From: Sphingomonadaceae bacterium
GTDB lineage: Bacteria > Pseudomonadota > Alphaproteobacteria > Sphingomonadales > Sphingomonadaceae
DNA: 32,262 bases
Direction of reading: 5' to 3'
Assembly (NCBI GenBank): GCA_947476735.1
Contig: CANJRZ010000011.1
Coordinates: forward strand, 1-32,262
Part shown: piece after piece, positions 7,976-15,694 of the stretch
Layout of the letters: each line of letters begins with the position of its first letter
Numbering within the stretch: the first letter of the stretch is position 1
Translations under genes and position numbers: made by a program
The notes under the pieces: model-generated
What the model was told of the DNA's origin: nothing
Seen by the model: only the letters and a program-made list of their open reading frames with translations
Database searches by the model: none

Positions 7976-9973
7976 ATGAGCAAGCTCTTGCGGGTCGTGG
8001 CGGGACTGTTTGTCCTGGTAGCGGCGACCGAAGCGTGGGCGGCAGCGCCGATCCATGATTGCGACCGGCTGGCGGCGTCGCCCACCGACCCGGCCAAGGT
8101 TGTCGATGGGGTGCCGTCGGAAAAGATTGAGCGCTCTGCCGCTATCGTCGCATGTTCGGAAGCCGTCGCCCTCTACCCCGCCGAGGGACGCTTCCGCTTC
8201 CAGTACGGTCGCGCCTTGAGGGCTTCCCGGTTTGACCAGGCCGCAGACTATCAGTACCTCGCGGCGGTTCGTCGCGGTTATTGGCTGGCCGATGTGAGCC
8301 TCGGCTTCATGTTCCTCAACGGCTTGGGCCTACCCAAGGATTATGCCGAAGCGCTGCCGCGCATACGCATGGGGGCAGAAAGGGGCCAGGCCTCGGCGCA
8401 GACCAATCTCGCCTTCATGTATTCCCGCGGTTTGGGAGTCGCCAAGGATTGCCGGATGGCTGTGGACCTGTACCGGAAAGCGGCGGCCCAGGGCGACGCC
8501 CTCGCCCGGGACCATCTGGAGCGGAGGATGACCAAGGCCAATGGCGGTGGCACCGGCTGCCTCGCCGATGGGTCGGCGGCACCCGCTCCCGCCGATGGAT
8601 CGGATCCTCATTTTGCCAAGGCTGTCGAACGGGTGCGGGCCTTCGACCAGGGCCGCGGCGACCCGGCGCAGCTCGCCGAGGCCGAAGCCGAGGCCGATGC
8701 CGCCACGCAGGCCGATCCCTCCCAAGCCGCCTATTGGCAAGTGCTGGGCCATGTCCAAAGTCGCTTCCGCGACCAGAACCTGGCGGCCGCCAATGCCGAG
8801 GCTTCCTTGCGGACGGCCGTCGATCTGGCTCCCCTCAATATGTCGCCGCGCCTCGAACTGGCCGCGCTATTGATGAAGCGCGGGGCCGACGCCAGCGCTC
8901 TTGACCAGTTCGAGACCCTGGTCGCGCAGGATTCCCGGCTGCCTGACGCGACAATGGCCGGCGACATGTGCCGCGCCTACATGCTGTCCAACCAAATCCG
9001 GCGCGGCGAGCGCTTTCTCGAAAAGACCCGATGCCGCGCCAAAATCCGGTTGCATCCAACCGCCTCACGCTGCAATCCTGCTCTCAATCGGGCTTATCTT
9101 GGAATCCATCTGGGAAATGTCGGTTTATTCATAATATCGCCACCAATAATATTGAACCGCCGTGGAGTTAAGATGCCAGAGATAATTTTATGGCTTAGCA
9201 ATCTATCACTGGTTGCGATGACATTGGCAGTTTTCGGTGTCGCCTATTTTCTGGCTGCGGCCATCTTTGTGGTCGTGATGCGGCTGGCGACGGGTGAGCG
9301 CGCCGATGCGTTCAAGGCTTTGTCGCCTGCCATGCTATCGCCTTTGGGCGGGGTGTTCGGGCTGTTGCTGGTATTCAGCGCCGATCCCGTCTGGAAGAAT
9401 TATGGTGAAGCCAAGCAGCACATCGGAGCTGAGGCAACGAGCCTCAGGGATGCTCTCATTTTGTCGAAGGGCCTGCCCCGGGAAACGGACGCAAAGCTTC
9501 ACCACCTGATCCGTGCATATGTCAGGTCGGCCGTAGAGCGCGAATGGCCGGCCATGGCTGAAAAAAGGGTCCAGACGATGACCCATCGGGTTTGCGGCTG
9601 CTCGAAGGAATTGCTGATAGCCATCGATTTTACGCGCAGCCTCAGGTCCCAGGATACCGGACAGCAGGCACGAGTGGCCGAGATCGTCGATGCGTTGAAC
9701 AAGGTTCGGGAGGCCCGACGCGGACGCATCCTAGTCAGCGAAGACAAAGAGGTCAATTTCAGGCTTCTGGGGTTACTGGTTATCGGGTCCTGCATTCTGA
9801 CCTGGATCGCTCTCGTTCACAGCGGGAACCGCCGGTCGTGCGCGATCGCTCTGGTCCTATTTTCCACGGTCATGGCGATGTCGAGCATTTTGATCCTTTC
9901 CTACGCAAATCCGTTCAGTGGGGAGCAGGGATTGAGCTCAATGATCCTGGCAGAGGCTGCTGAGGACTTATAG
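7976..9973 (+). CDS. Sel1-repeat/TPR secreted protein that has lost its stop and reads into a DUF4239 protein
   Basis: ATG 7976 is preceded by AAGGGAG and followed by a signal peptide (MSKLLRVVAGLFVLVAATEA, cleavage near WAAAP). Two Sel1-type repeats lie at about residues 101-137 and 138-173 (GLGLPKDYAEALP, GLGVAKDCRMAVDLYRKAA). A TPR-like helical stretch follows at about 230-345. From about residue 350 (near nt 9025) the sequence stops looking like TPR and becomes low-quality translation of what resembles an upstream untranslated region. It then continues in frame, with no stop, into a DUF4239 protein at residue 400. The 665-residue product is therefore probably an accidental fusion caused by deletion of the TPR gene's 3' end. 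Sel1 proteins commonly mediate protein-protein contacts in the periplasm. Confidence 0.6.
   Translation: MSKLLRVVAGLFVLVAATEAWAAAPIHDCDRLAASPTDPAKVVDGVPSEKIERSAAIVACSEAVALYPAEGRFRFQYGRALRASRFDQAADYQYLAAVRRGYWLADVSLGFMFLNGLGLPKDYAEALPRIRMGAERGQASAQTNLAFMYSRGLGVAKDCRMAVDLYRKAAAQGDALARDHLERRMTKANGGGTGCLADGSAAPAPADGSDPHFAKAVERVRAFDQGRGDPAQLAEAEAEADAATQADPSQAAYWQVLGHVQSRFRDQNLAAANAEASLRTAVDLAPLNMSPRLELAALLMKRGADASALDQFETLVAQDSRLPDATMAGDMCRAYMLSNQIRRGERFLEKTRCRAKIRLHPTASRCNPALNRAYLGIHLGNVGLFIISPPIILNRRGVKMPEIILWLSNLSLVAMTLAVFGVAYFLAAAIFVVVMRLATGERADAFKALSPAMLSPLGGVFGLLLVFSADPVWKNYGEAKQHIGAEATSLRDALILSKGLPRETDAKLHHLIRAYVRSAVEREWPAMAEKRVQTMTHRVCGCSKELLIAIDFTRSLRSQDTGQQARVAEIVDALNKVREARRGRILVSEDKEVNFRLLGLLVIGSCILTWIALVHSGNRRSCAIALVLFSTVMAMSSILILSYANPFSGEQGLSSMILAEAAEDL
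9173..9973 (+). CDS. DUF4239 (bestrophin-like) membrane protein, probable independent gene
   Basis: ATG 9173 has its own Shine-Dalgarno (GGAG, 5-base spacer) and starts a 266-residue protein. Four hydrophobic segments are visible: near residues 4-35, 55-70, 205-225 and 232-255, with a soluble helical region between the second and third. The C-terminal SYANPFSGEQG carries the PFSG motif characteristic of DUF4239. The family is a predicted inner-membrane protein related to bestrophin-like channels; its role is not established. It lies in the same frame as the upstream Sel1 gene, so a long fused reading frame exists, but the internal start and ribosome site suggest this is the real gene. Confidence 0.65.
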   Translation: MPEIILWLSNLSLVAMTLAVFGVAYFLAAAIFVVVMRLATGERADAFKALSPAMLSPLGGVFGLLLVFSADPVWKNYGEAKQHIGAEATSLRDALILSKGLPRETDAKLHHLIRAYVRSAVEREWPAMAEKRVQTMTHRVCGCSKELLIAIDFTRSLRSQDTGQQARVAEIVDALNKVREARRGRILVSEDKEVNFRLLGLLVIGSCILTWIALVHSGNRRSCAIALVLFSTVMAMSSILILSYANPFSGEQGLSSMILAEAAEDL

Positions 9974-10015
9974 GCTTGGTGCAGACAATTGTGATCCTAC
10001 TCCGGAAATGAGTTC

Positions 10016-10039
10016 GGCCGGCTCCCGCAAGGGTCGGCC
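10016..10039 (+). terminator. Weak GC-rich hairpin after the DUF4239 gene
   Basis: GGCCG and CGGCC arms with inner CCC/GGG pairing and a GCAA loop, about 45 bp past the stop. There is no T-run after it, so intrinsic termination is uncertain. Confidence 0.25.
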
Positions 10040-10236
10040 ATAGGCTGATGATCAATGCGGAATGAATGTAATGGTTCGGCAAGCGGACGATTGATCCGCC
10101 ACGGTGGCAAACTATCGTCGCTATTGTCCCGGGCGGCGGGGCGTCGAGTCGGGCGCTTACACAAAGCACGAAATGGAACCGCAGTATTACGTAGCGATTA
10201 CGTGGGAATATTCTGAGCTATTCCAGCTCTGCAGAA

Positions 10237-10470
10237 TCATCTGCTTAACATGTTGAAAACACAACGCCCGGTGCCCTTGGGGACGACCAGGCCGAACGTT
10301 TTCATCAGACCGCGGATTTGGTTCGACAGCTGCGTCGTCGCCTTGAGCATCTGATTGCGCGCCGCGACCAGCGTGCGGGTCAGCATGCTTTCGAAGCTCT
10401 TCACCCGCACCTCGCGGTAAAAGCCGACCTCGGCAAGATGCTGCGGATTCCGATGATCGCGCGCAGCCAT
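10237..10470 (-). pseudogene. IS110-family transposase remnant
   Basis: A 77-codon piece carries LAEVGFYREVRVKSFESML and the following LSNQIRGLMKTFGLVVPKGTG. This matches the region of IS110 transposases after the conserved DRNDA motif (usually GWYREVHVKS...LSNQIRG.LKTFG). The conserved acidic start, the rest of the N-terminal domain and the whole C-terminal serine domain are missing (full proteins are about 330-420 residues). The similarity ends abruptly on both sides. It is a relic of an insertion and sits directly beside the serine recombinase 3' end. Confidence 0.65.
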
Positions 10471-10563
10471 TCCGACATGATGGCGATCACCGTTCCGAGA
10501 TGATCGCGATCAGAGGCGGTCACCCGGTCGACATTGTTTGGGTGTCAGTTTCGAAGGGTGCGG

Positions 10564-11403
10564 TCAATCGCTGATGGACGCTTTGGTGCGCCGTAGGCTT
10601 TCGCCTTCAAGTTCGACGCGGTGGGCGTTGTGAAGGAGGCCCTGATGCGTGATCTCGCCGAGATAGATGCGGTTTTTCAGGATATGATACAGCGGCCCGC
10701 GACCGAAGGTGTTGCCACCCCGGATCCCGTTGCGCTTGGTGCGATGTCCGCGCTCATTAAGTTCGGCGATGAGCAGCCTTGCGGAGCCGAGAGCCGCGTA
10801 GCGCTGGAAGATGGTACCGACCTGTTCGGCCTCCGCTTTGTTCACCACCAGCTTGCGGTCCTTCACATCATAGCCAAGCGGGATGTTGCCGCCCATCCAC
10901 ATCCCCTTGGCCTTCGACGCCGCGATCTTGTCGCGGATACGTTCACCAGTGACCTCGCGCTCGAACTGGGCGAAGGACAGCAGCACATTGAGGGTCAGCC
11001 TTCCCATGCTGGACGTCGTGTTGAAGGCCTGGGTGACCGAAACGAAGGACGCGTTCCGTTCATCGAGGATCTCGACGATCTTGGCGAAGTCGGCGAGGCT
11101 GCGGGTCAGGCGGTCGACCTTGTAGACGACGATCACATCGACCCGCCCGCTGCGGACATCGTCGAGCAGCCGCTGGAGGCCTGGTCTATCCATATTGCCA
11201 CCCGAGAAACCGCCATCGTCATAGGCGTCGCGCACCGGGGTCCAGCCTTCATGGCGCTGGGACAGAATATAGGCTTCGCACGCTTCGCGCTGGGCATCGA
11301 GGCTGTTGAAACTCTGTTCCAGCCCCTCGTCGGTCGATTTGCGCGTATAGACCGCGCACCGTGTCGCGCCCGTCCGCTGTGCCGGGGGTCTGGCCTTAGC
11401 CAT
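10564..11403 (-). CDS. Large serine recombinase, C-terminally truncated
   Basis: 279 residues. The N-terminal resolvase domain has the catalytic serine S23 in YTRKSTDEG and the arginine-bearing VDRLTRSLADF at about 100-110. The helix and start of the Recombinase domain follow (IPLGYDVKDRKLVVN, LYHILKNRIYLGEI). Family members of this kind usually run to 450-600 residues, with a zinc ribbon and coiled coil; these are absent. The last residues (HRVELEGESLRRTKASISD) may be a fused or relocated tail. It overlaps the DUF2924 gene by 8 bp, a pairing common in sphingomonad and rhizobial mobile regions. DNA binding is likely impaired, so activity is doubtful. Confidence 0.85.
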   Translation of the reverse strand: MAKARPPAQRTGATRCAVYTRKSTDEGLEQSFNSLDAQREACEAYILSQRHEGWTPVRDAYDDGGFSGGNMDRPGLQRLLDDVRSGRVDVIVVYKVDRLTRSLADFAKIVEILDERNASFVSVTQAFNTTSSMGRLTLNVLLSFAQFEREVTGERIRDKIAASKAKGMWMGGNIPLGYDVKDRKLVVNKAEAEQVGTIFQRYAALGSARLLIAELNERGHRTKRNGIRGGNTFGRGPLYHILKNRIYLGEITHQGLLHNAHRVELEGESLRRTKASISD

Positions 11404-11809
11404 GCGCCCTGCCCTTCAGTCCGAAGAAGCGGGGCCCCGACCAGGCTGTGCCCGTAACTTCGCGGGCGATGGCCGACAGCGAGGTCCAGTTCCGGCCGTC
11501 GAATTCGAAGCCGCGATTGGTGACGAGCACCGAAATATCCCGTCCGTTCCAGCTGCGCAGCAGGTGGGTGCCGGGTCGCAGGCTGGCCGCGGCATTGCTG
11601 GTCGCGCCCCTCAGCGCGCGGCTTGCTGCCGTCGTCGTCGTTCGGTCGGCCTGTTCCTGAAGATGGTGGCCGATGGCGTGGCGGAGCAGGTCTGGCCCGA
11701 AGCGCGGGCAAGGCGACTTCATCACGCGCTGCCATTCGGCGCGGAGTTCGGCCGGCGACATGCCCTCCAGGGCATTCAGCGACGCATCAAGCTTGCTGGT
11801 CACCGACAA
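11396..11809 (-). CDS. DUF2924 family protein
   Basis: 137 residues with the DUF2924 hallmarks: an N-terminal helical part (MSPAELRAEWQRVMKSPCPRF, LLRHAIGHHLQE) and a C-terminal LRPGTHLLRSWNGRDISVLV, FEFDGRNWTSLSAIAREVTGTAWSGPRFFGL. The family is of unknown biochemical function and is nearly always found next to a large serine recombinase, as here. The stop lies inside the start region of the recombinase (8-bp overlap), so the two are translationally coupled. Full length for the family. Confidence 0.88.
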   Translation of the reverse strand: MSVTSKLDASLNALEGMSPAELRAEWQRVMKSPCPRFGPDLLRHAIGHHLQEQADRTTTTAASRALRGATSNAAASLRPGTHLLRSWNGRDISVLVTNRGFEFDGRNWTSLSAIAREVTGTAWSGPRFFGLKGRAHG

Positions 11810-12032
11810 GGCCTCTCAGGCCTATTGTCAGGATCCAATCCGATGGTACTGATTTCAAAGCATTCAATGACGATCACAGGTGGCTCCGATATTCGGAACG
11901 GCAAAATGCCGGTTGCAGCACCTGAAGCCCGGCAAGATCAGGGCCGGGCCGATCCCGAGGCTTTTCGCCCCGCGACTCGTCACATGATCAACGCTCCAAT
12001 CAGCAAAGAAGTCGAGCGCAAAATGGCGGTTG

Positions 12033-12290
12033 CTATGAGGAACGAGGGTCCGTTCTCAGCGCGGCGGCGATCATCGCAGCCAGCGTCTCTTCGGCGCGGA
12101 TGCGGACCTGCGGATCCTTTGAGATCAGGTCCTGACGTAACCAGTCCGGAGCATGCTCGATCGCGTGCAATATCCGTTGCGACATCTCATCGGAGATCAT
12201 CGATACGCCATGACGCGAGCGCGCTTTTGGTGCAACGTCATTGTCCGCTTCGCGCGACATAACCGCCGTTATCTGACGTCCGCTTTGCAA
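12033..12290 (-). CDS. Small hypothetical protein (DUF6771-like?)
   Basis: Up to 85 residues; the conserved-looking core is MSQRILHAIEHAPDWLRQDL...RIRAEETLAAMIAAAL, an amphipathic helical pattern that reminds me of the small DUF6771 proteins seen beside DUF2924/recombinase modules. The start is uncertain: ATG at 12290, 12260 or 12200 are all possible and none has a strong ribosome site. It lies 223 bp upstream of the DUF2924 gene on the same strand and may belong to the same mobile module. Function unknown. Confidence 0.5.
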   Translation of the reverse strand: MQSGRQITAVMSREADNDVAPKARSRHGVSMISDEMSQRILHAIEHAPDWLRQDLISKDPQVRIRAEETLAAMIAAALRTDPRSS

Positions 12291-12569
12291 GCGCGATTTA
12301 GAAATGTCCCATCCCGCAATTTAGAGATATCCTATTTTATGGGTGCTCGCGGGCTGCGGTGGCCTGGTCATCCTCTGCTCTCGAGGATGTGCTTATGATG
12401 GGGGTGGCCACGAGAATGGCGAGCTTTCGCGATACGACACGCGGCTTCGAGCCATGCACCGGGAGCTTCGGGCTGAGGCGGAAAGAGTGCCATTTCTATC
12501 TGCCGCGGACATTCAGGAGCCGCTGTCCTATGAGCATGACCCAATGCTCTCGGAGTGTATTATGCGGTT

Positions 12570-13667
12570 CTAGCCGCCGATCGGCATGCGAGACGTAACC
12601 CGCAGCCCGAACCCCTCGAGCGCGGTAAGCTTGTTATCCGAAGAGGTCAGCAGCCGCATGTCGCGAACCCCGAGGTCGCGCAGGATCTGGGCGCCAATTC
12701 CATAGTCGCGAATACTCTGATCGTCCCGATAAGCCTCGCGGCCTCCGGCAACGCGCTTCGAGACCGAAGCCGGATCGGGATCGCGTACGAACACCGCTGC
12801 AGCCGGGCCGTCCCAACTCGCAATCGTTCGGAGCGCCTTGCCCACATAATCCTCGCGCGCTGCGTTCCAGCCGAGCAGATCGGCGGTAAGATCGACCTGG
12901 TGGACCCGTACCAGCGTCTCGCGATCGGGGATGATCTCGCCGCGGACGAGGGCGACATGCTCGCTGGCATCGATCGTGCTGCGATAGACGATAATACGGA
13001 AACCCGCGCCATAATGCGAATCGAACGGCCCTTCGGCGACCCGCCGGACGAGCTGCTCGGACCGCCGCCGGAAGGCGATCAGATCGGCGATCGTGCCGAC
13101 CTTGAGGCCATGCTCTTCCGCGAAGACCAGCAATTCTGGCAGCCGTGCCATCGTGCCATCGTCGTTCATCACCTCGCAGATCACGCCGGCGGGAACCAGC
13201 CCGGCCAGGCGCGAGATATCGACCGCGGCCTCGGTATGCCCGGCACGAACCAGCACGCCGCCATCCTGCGCCACCAGCGGGAAGACGTGGCCGGGCGAGA
13301 CGAGGTCCGACGCCCCCTTGGACGGATCGACCGCGACCGCGATGGTGTGGGCGCGGTCGTGCGCCGAGATGCCGGTGGTGACGCCTTCCTTCGCTTCGAT
13401 CGAGACGGTGAACGCGGTTCCATGGCCCGAGCGATTATCCTGGCTCATCGGTGGAAGCTCGAGTTCGTTGGCGCGTTGGGCGGTCATCGCGAGGCAGACG
13501 AGTCCGCGGGCATGGCGCGCCATGAAATTGATCTGGCGCGGCGTTGCGAACTGAGCGGGGACGATGACGTCGCCCTCATTCTCGCGATCGTCGGCATCGA
13601 CCAGGATATAGGGCAGGCCGTTGAGCGCATCCTCGATGATCTCTTCGATCGTGCTGAGCTGCGTCAT
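12570..13667 (-). CDS. ribB: 3,4-dihydroxy-2-butanone-4-phosphate synthase with degenerate GTP cyclohydrolase II domain
   Basis: 365 residues from the ATG at 13667, which overlaps the upstream gene's TGA (ATGA) and follows an AGGGGACC ribosome site. Residues about 1-200 are a full RibB domain: the metal/substrate motif DDRENEGD at 26-33, [10 protein letters not shown] at 77-86 and [10 protein letters not shown] at 141-150. It converts ribulose 5-phosphate to the four-carbon riboflavin precursor. Residues about 205-365 follow the GTP cyclohydrolase II fold ([32 protein letters not shown]) but lack the zinc cysteines (normally GSxRCDCG) and the RQEGRGIG loop. Such domains are presumed inactive. 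It is the last gene of a flavin-enzyme operon, so it likely boosts FMN supply for the flavin monooxygenases rather than serving as the housekeeping copy. Confidence 0.88.
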   Translation of the reverse strand: MTQLSTIEEIIEDALNGLPYILVDADDRENEGDVIVPAQFATPRQINFMARHARGLVCLAMTAQRANELELPPMSQDNRSGHGTAFTVSIEAKEGVTTGISAHDRAHTIAVAVDPSKGASDLVSPGHVFPLVAQDGGVLVRAGHTEAAVDISRLAGLVPAGVICEVMNDDGTMARLPELLVFAEEHGLKVGTIADLIAFRRRSEQLVRRVAEGPFDSHYGAGFRIIVYRSTIDASEHVALVRGEIIPDRETLVRVHQVDLTADLLGWNAAREDYVGKALRTIASWDGPAAAVFVRDPDPASVSKRVAGGREAYRDDQSIRDYGIGAQILRDLGVRDMRLLTSSDNKLTALEGFGLRVTSRMPIGG

Positions 13668-14407
13668 GACAGGTCCCCTGGAAAGCCCTCGCGCAGGTCG
13701 CGGGCATAGCCATGCAAACGTTGCGCGGCCGAGAAATTGGGTTCGGTGAAGGAGAAACAGGAACCGATACGCTCGGGCTCGTCGGTCAGGCCGCCACCGC
13801 TTCGGTCGACTATGTAGCGCCGGCCCCGCGCGACCAGCGCGCCCTTCTGGATTTGCAAGGCGGCCTGCAATGGCACGCCTCCAAACCTGGCCCTCGCCCA
13901 GGGCACGAAACCACTGAACAGCGAGCGATCCGCATAGGGCGCGACGATCGTCTCCTGCGCGATCGACCAATCGTGAACCAGAACGCCATCGACACGCGCG
14001 CGCGCCACGGCTGGCTCATCGACGCGTTGATCTTCTATCTCGATCTCTATCGTCCGCCTGCCCATCGCGGGAGCGAAGTCGATTGCAAAAGCGGCGAGGT
14101 CGAACAGGTGGGTGCAATTCCGCTGCGGCCCGCCGTTGCGATAGAGGCCCGCGCCGGCATCGAGTTCCCGGCCGACAAGCTCCTTCAGCGCTGCATCGGC
14201 ACCGCCGCAAGTCGAGAAGGGGAAGCGCAGCACTTCGCCGCTGATGCCCGTGACCTGCTCGCCGTCATGGGTCAGCTGGCACCGCATATGATGATAATCG
14301 TCGAACAGTTCGGCCGTGACCACAGCCGACTGCCCCGTCAAGGTCATCCGGCGCCGGAATATCCCGTCGCCATAGCCGGGATTGGGCGGGAATCGGTCAA
14401 TGGCCAT
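13664..14407 (-). CDS. DUF2889 family protein
   Basis: 247 residues. Features typical of DUF2889: YHHMRCQLTHDGEQVTGISGEVLRFPFSTCGGAD, and NCTHLFDLAAFAIDFA, in which the C-TH-L motif is conserved. No signal peptide or membrane segment. Family members are cytoplasmic, of unknown function, and recur in alphaproteobacterial catabolic operons with crotonases and CoA enzymes. It starts 7 bp after the flavin reductase stop and overlaps the ribB start by 4 bases, so it is co-translated in this operon. Confidence 0.7.
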   Translation of the reverse strand: MAIDRFPPNPGYGDGIFRRRMTLTGQSAVVTAELFDDYHHMRCQLTHDGEQVTGISGEVLRFPFSTCGGADAALKELVGRELDAGAGLYRNGGPQRNCTHLFDLAAFAIDFAPAMGRRTIEIEIEDQRVDEPAVARARVDGVLVHDWSIAQETIVAPYADRSLFSGFVPWARARFGGVPLQAALQIQKGALVARGRRYIVDRSGGGLTDEPERIGSCFSFTEPNFSAAQRLHGYARDLREGFPGDLS

Positions 14408-14414
14408 GGCGGCA

Positions 14415-14921
14415 TCAGGCCGCCGTCGTCAGCAATGGTGCGAAGCCGCCATAGCCGCCCTGGACGAACAACAGCGGGCTCGCCGGGTGCTCCACCTTCA
14501 TGGCGCGTACCAGGCCGGTCACGAAGAAGTGATCGCCCGCGAGATGCACCGCATCGAGGTCGCAATCGATCCAGGCCACAACACCTTCGAGGATCGGCAG
14601 TCCCGCCGGCGAAGCGCGCCAGGCAAGTCCCGCGAATTTGTCACCGCCCTTCATCGCGAAAGTCCGGCACAGCGGCTCCTGGCCATGCGCGAGAATGTTG
14701 ACGCAGAAGCGCCCGGTCCGCTCGATCCGCGGCCAGCTCGTCGACTTCGCATCGGGCAGGAAGCCGACCAGCGGGGGATCGAGCGAGACCGAAGTGAACG
14801 AGCCGACCACCATGCCAGCCGGCGCGCCGCCCGCCTCGACCGTCGTCACGACGCTCACGCCGGTCGGATAATGGCCGAGAACCTGGCGGAAGGTGGCAAG
14901 GTCGACCATCGGGTCCATCAT
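14415..14921 (-). CDS. Flavin reductase-like domain protein (NAD(P)H:FMN oxidoreductase)
   Basis: 168 residues of the HpaC/flavin_reduct family: FRQVLGHYPTGVSVVTTV near the start, then GMVVGSFTSVSLDPPLVGF (the FMN-binding signature), FCVNILAHGQE and GDHFFVTGLV. It binds flavin and uses NAD(P)H to supply free reduced FMN or FAD to partner monooxygenases. The obvious partners are the three luciferase-like monooxygenases encoded in this cluster, which carry no reductase of their own. The start ATG overlaps the previous gene's TGA by one base (TGATG). An ATG at the second or fifth codon is also possible. Confidence 0.9.
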   Translation of the reverse strand: MMDPMVDLATFRQVLGHYPTGVSVVTTVEAGGAPAGMVVGSFTSVSLDPPLVGFLPDAKSTSWPRIERTGRFCVNILAHGQEPLCRTFAMKGGDKFAGLAWRASPAGLPILEGVVAWIDCDLDAVHLAGDHFFVTGLVRAMKVEHPASPLLFVQGGYGGFAPLLTTAA

Positions 14922-15691
14922 CAGCGGCCGGTCCAGACAGGCTTTCGCCCCTCGGCGGCGGCGGCATCCCGCTCCCGGACATCCTCGCTTTCTGCATATT
15001 GCTCGATCTCTTCGAACCGGGTCATCAGCGCAACTTCGAGCGGATAACCTAGCCTGCCGAGCGCGGCTGCCTTGGCGGCGTAGTTAGCACGTGGAGCGCA
15101 TTTGTTGATTTTCCCTGCCCATGTCATTGCGGCGTTGGCCAGGTCGGCGAAAGGAACGACCTCGTTGACCAGCCCATAACGATAAGCCGCATCAGCATCG
15201 ATGCGTTCGCCGGTCAGGATCATCGCCATCGCGATGTGGTGCGGCAGTTGTCGGATCGCCCGATGTACGACGCCACATTCGCCGATGATTCCGTGACGTG
15301 TTTCGGGCAAACCAAACTGCGCGGTTTGTGCGGCGACGATGATGTCAGCGCACATCGCCAGCTCGAGCCCGCCACCGACACAAAAGCCCTGCACCGCGGC
15401 GACCAGCGGCTTCTTGAGGGTGACCATCGGACCGCCAATTCCGGTCAGCCCGCCGGCCAACGCCATTCTCGTCTTGCGCTCGGGACCTTCCGAGACGTCA
15501 GCGCCGATGCAGAACGACTTTTCGCCCTCGGCGGAGACGATCGCGCACCAGATCTCGGGATTGGCGTTGATCTCGGTCCATGCATCAAGCAGCAGATGAT
15601 CCATCCCCGCCGTGATCGCGTTGAGCCCCTGCGGGCGATTGAGCCGCACATGCGCGACGTGCCCGTCCACCCGAAATTCGACATCAGCCAT
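14921..15691 (-). CDS. Enoyl-CoA hydratase/isomerase (crotonase), catalytic glutamates intact
   Basis: 256 residues, normal length. Crotonase motifs: first oxyanion segment FCIGADV at 60-66, second GFCVGGGLELAMCAD at about 102-116, then QFGLPE. By alignment from memory with rat crotonase, the two catalytic acids (E144 in GGGxE, E164 in PE) correspond to E110 and E130, so both are present and hydration of an enoyl-CoA is plausible. The loop after E130 (GIIGECGVVHRA) differs from the usual GTIPGAGG. It lies 3 bp after the second crotonase gene in a tightly packed operon, pointing to a late CoA-ester step of the pathway. Confidence 0.85.
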   Translation of the reverse strand: MADVEFRVDGHVAHVRLNRPQGLNAITAGMDHLLLDAWTEINANPEIWCAIVSAEGEKSFCIGADVSEGPERKTRMALAGGLTGIGGPMVTLKKPLVAAVQGFCVGGGLELAMCADIIVAAQTAQFGLPETRHGIIGECGVVHRAIRQLPHHIAMAMILTGERIDADAAYRYGLVNEVVPFADLANAAMTWAGKINKCAPRANYAAKAAALGRLGYPLEVALMTRFEEIEQYAESEDVRERDAAAAEGRKPVWTGR

Positions 15692-15694
15692 GAT

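Noticed and set aside
12291-12569. Small plus-strand open frame at 12343-12573
   Set aside because: GTG start without a ribosome site and no family match; the 279-bp gap shows nothing else convincing.
12555-13709. 384-codon plus-strand open frame
   Set aside because: Antisense to ribB, whose conserved motifs are on the minus strand.
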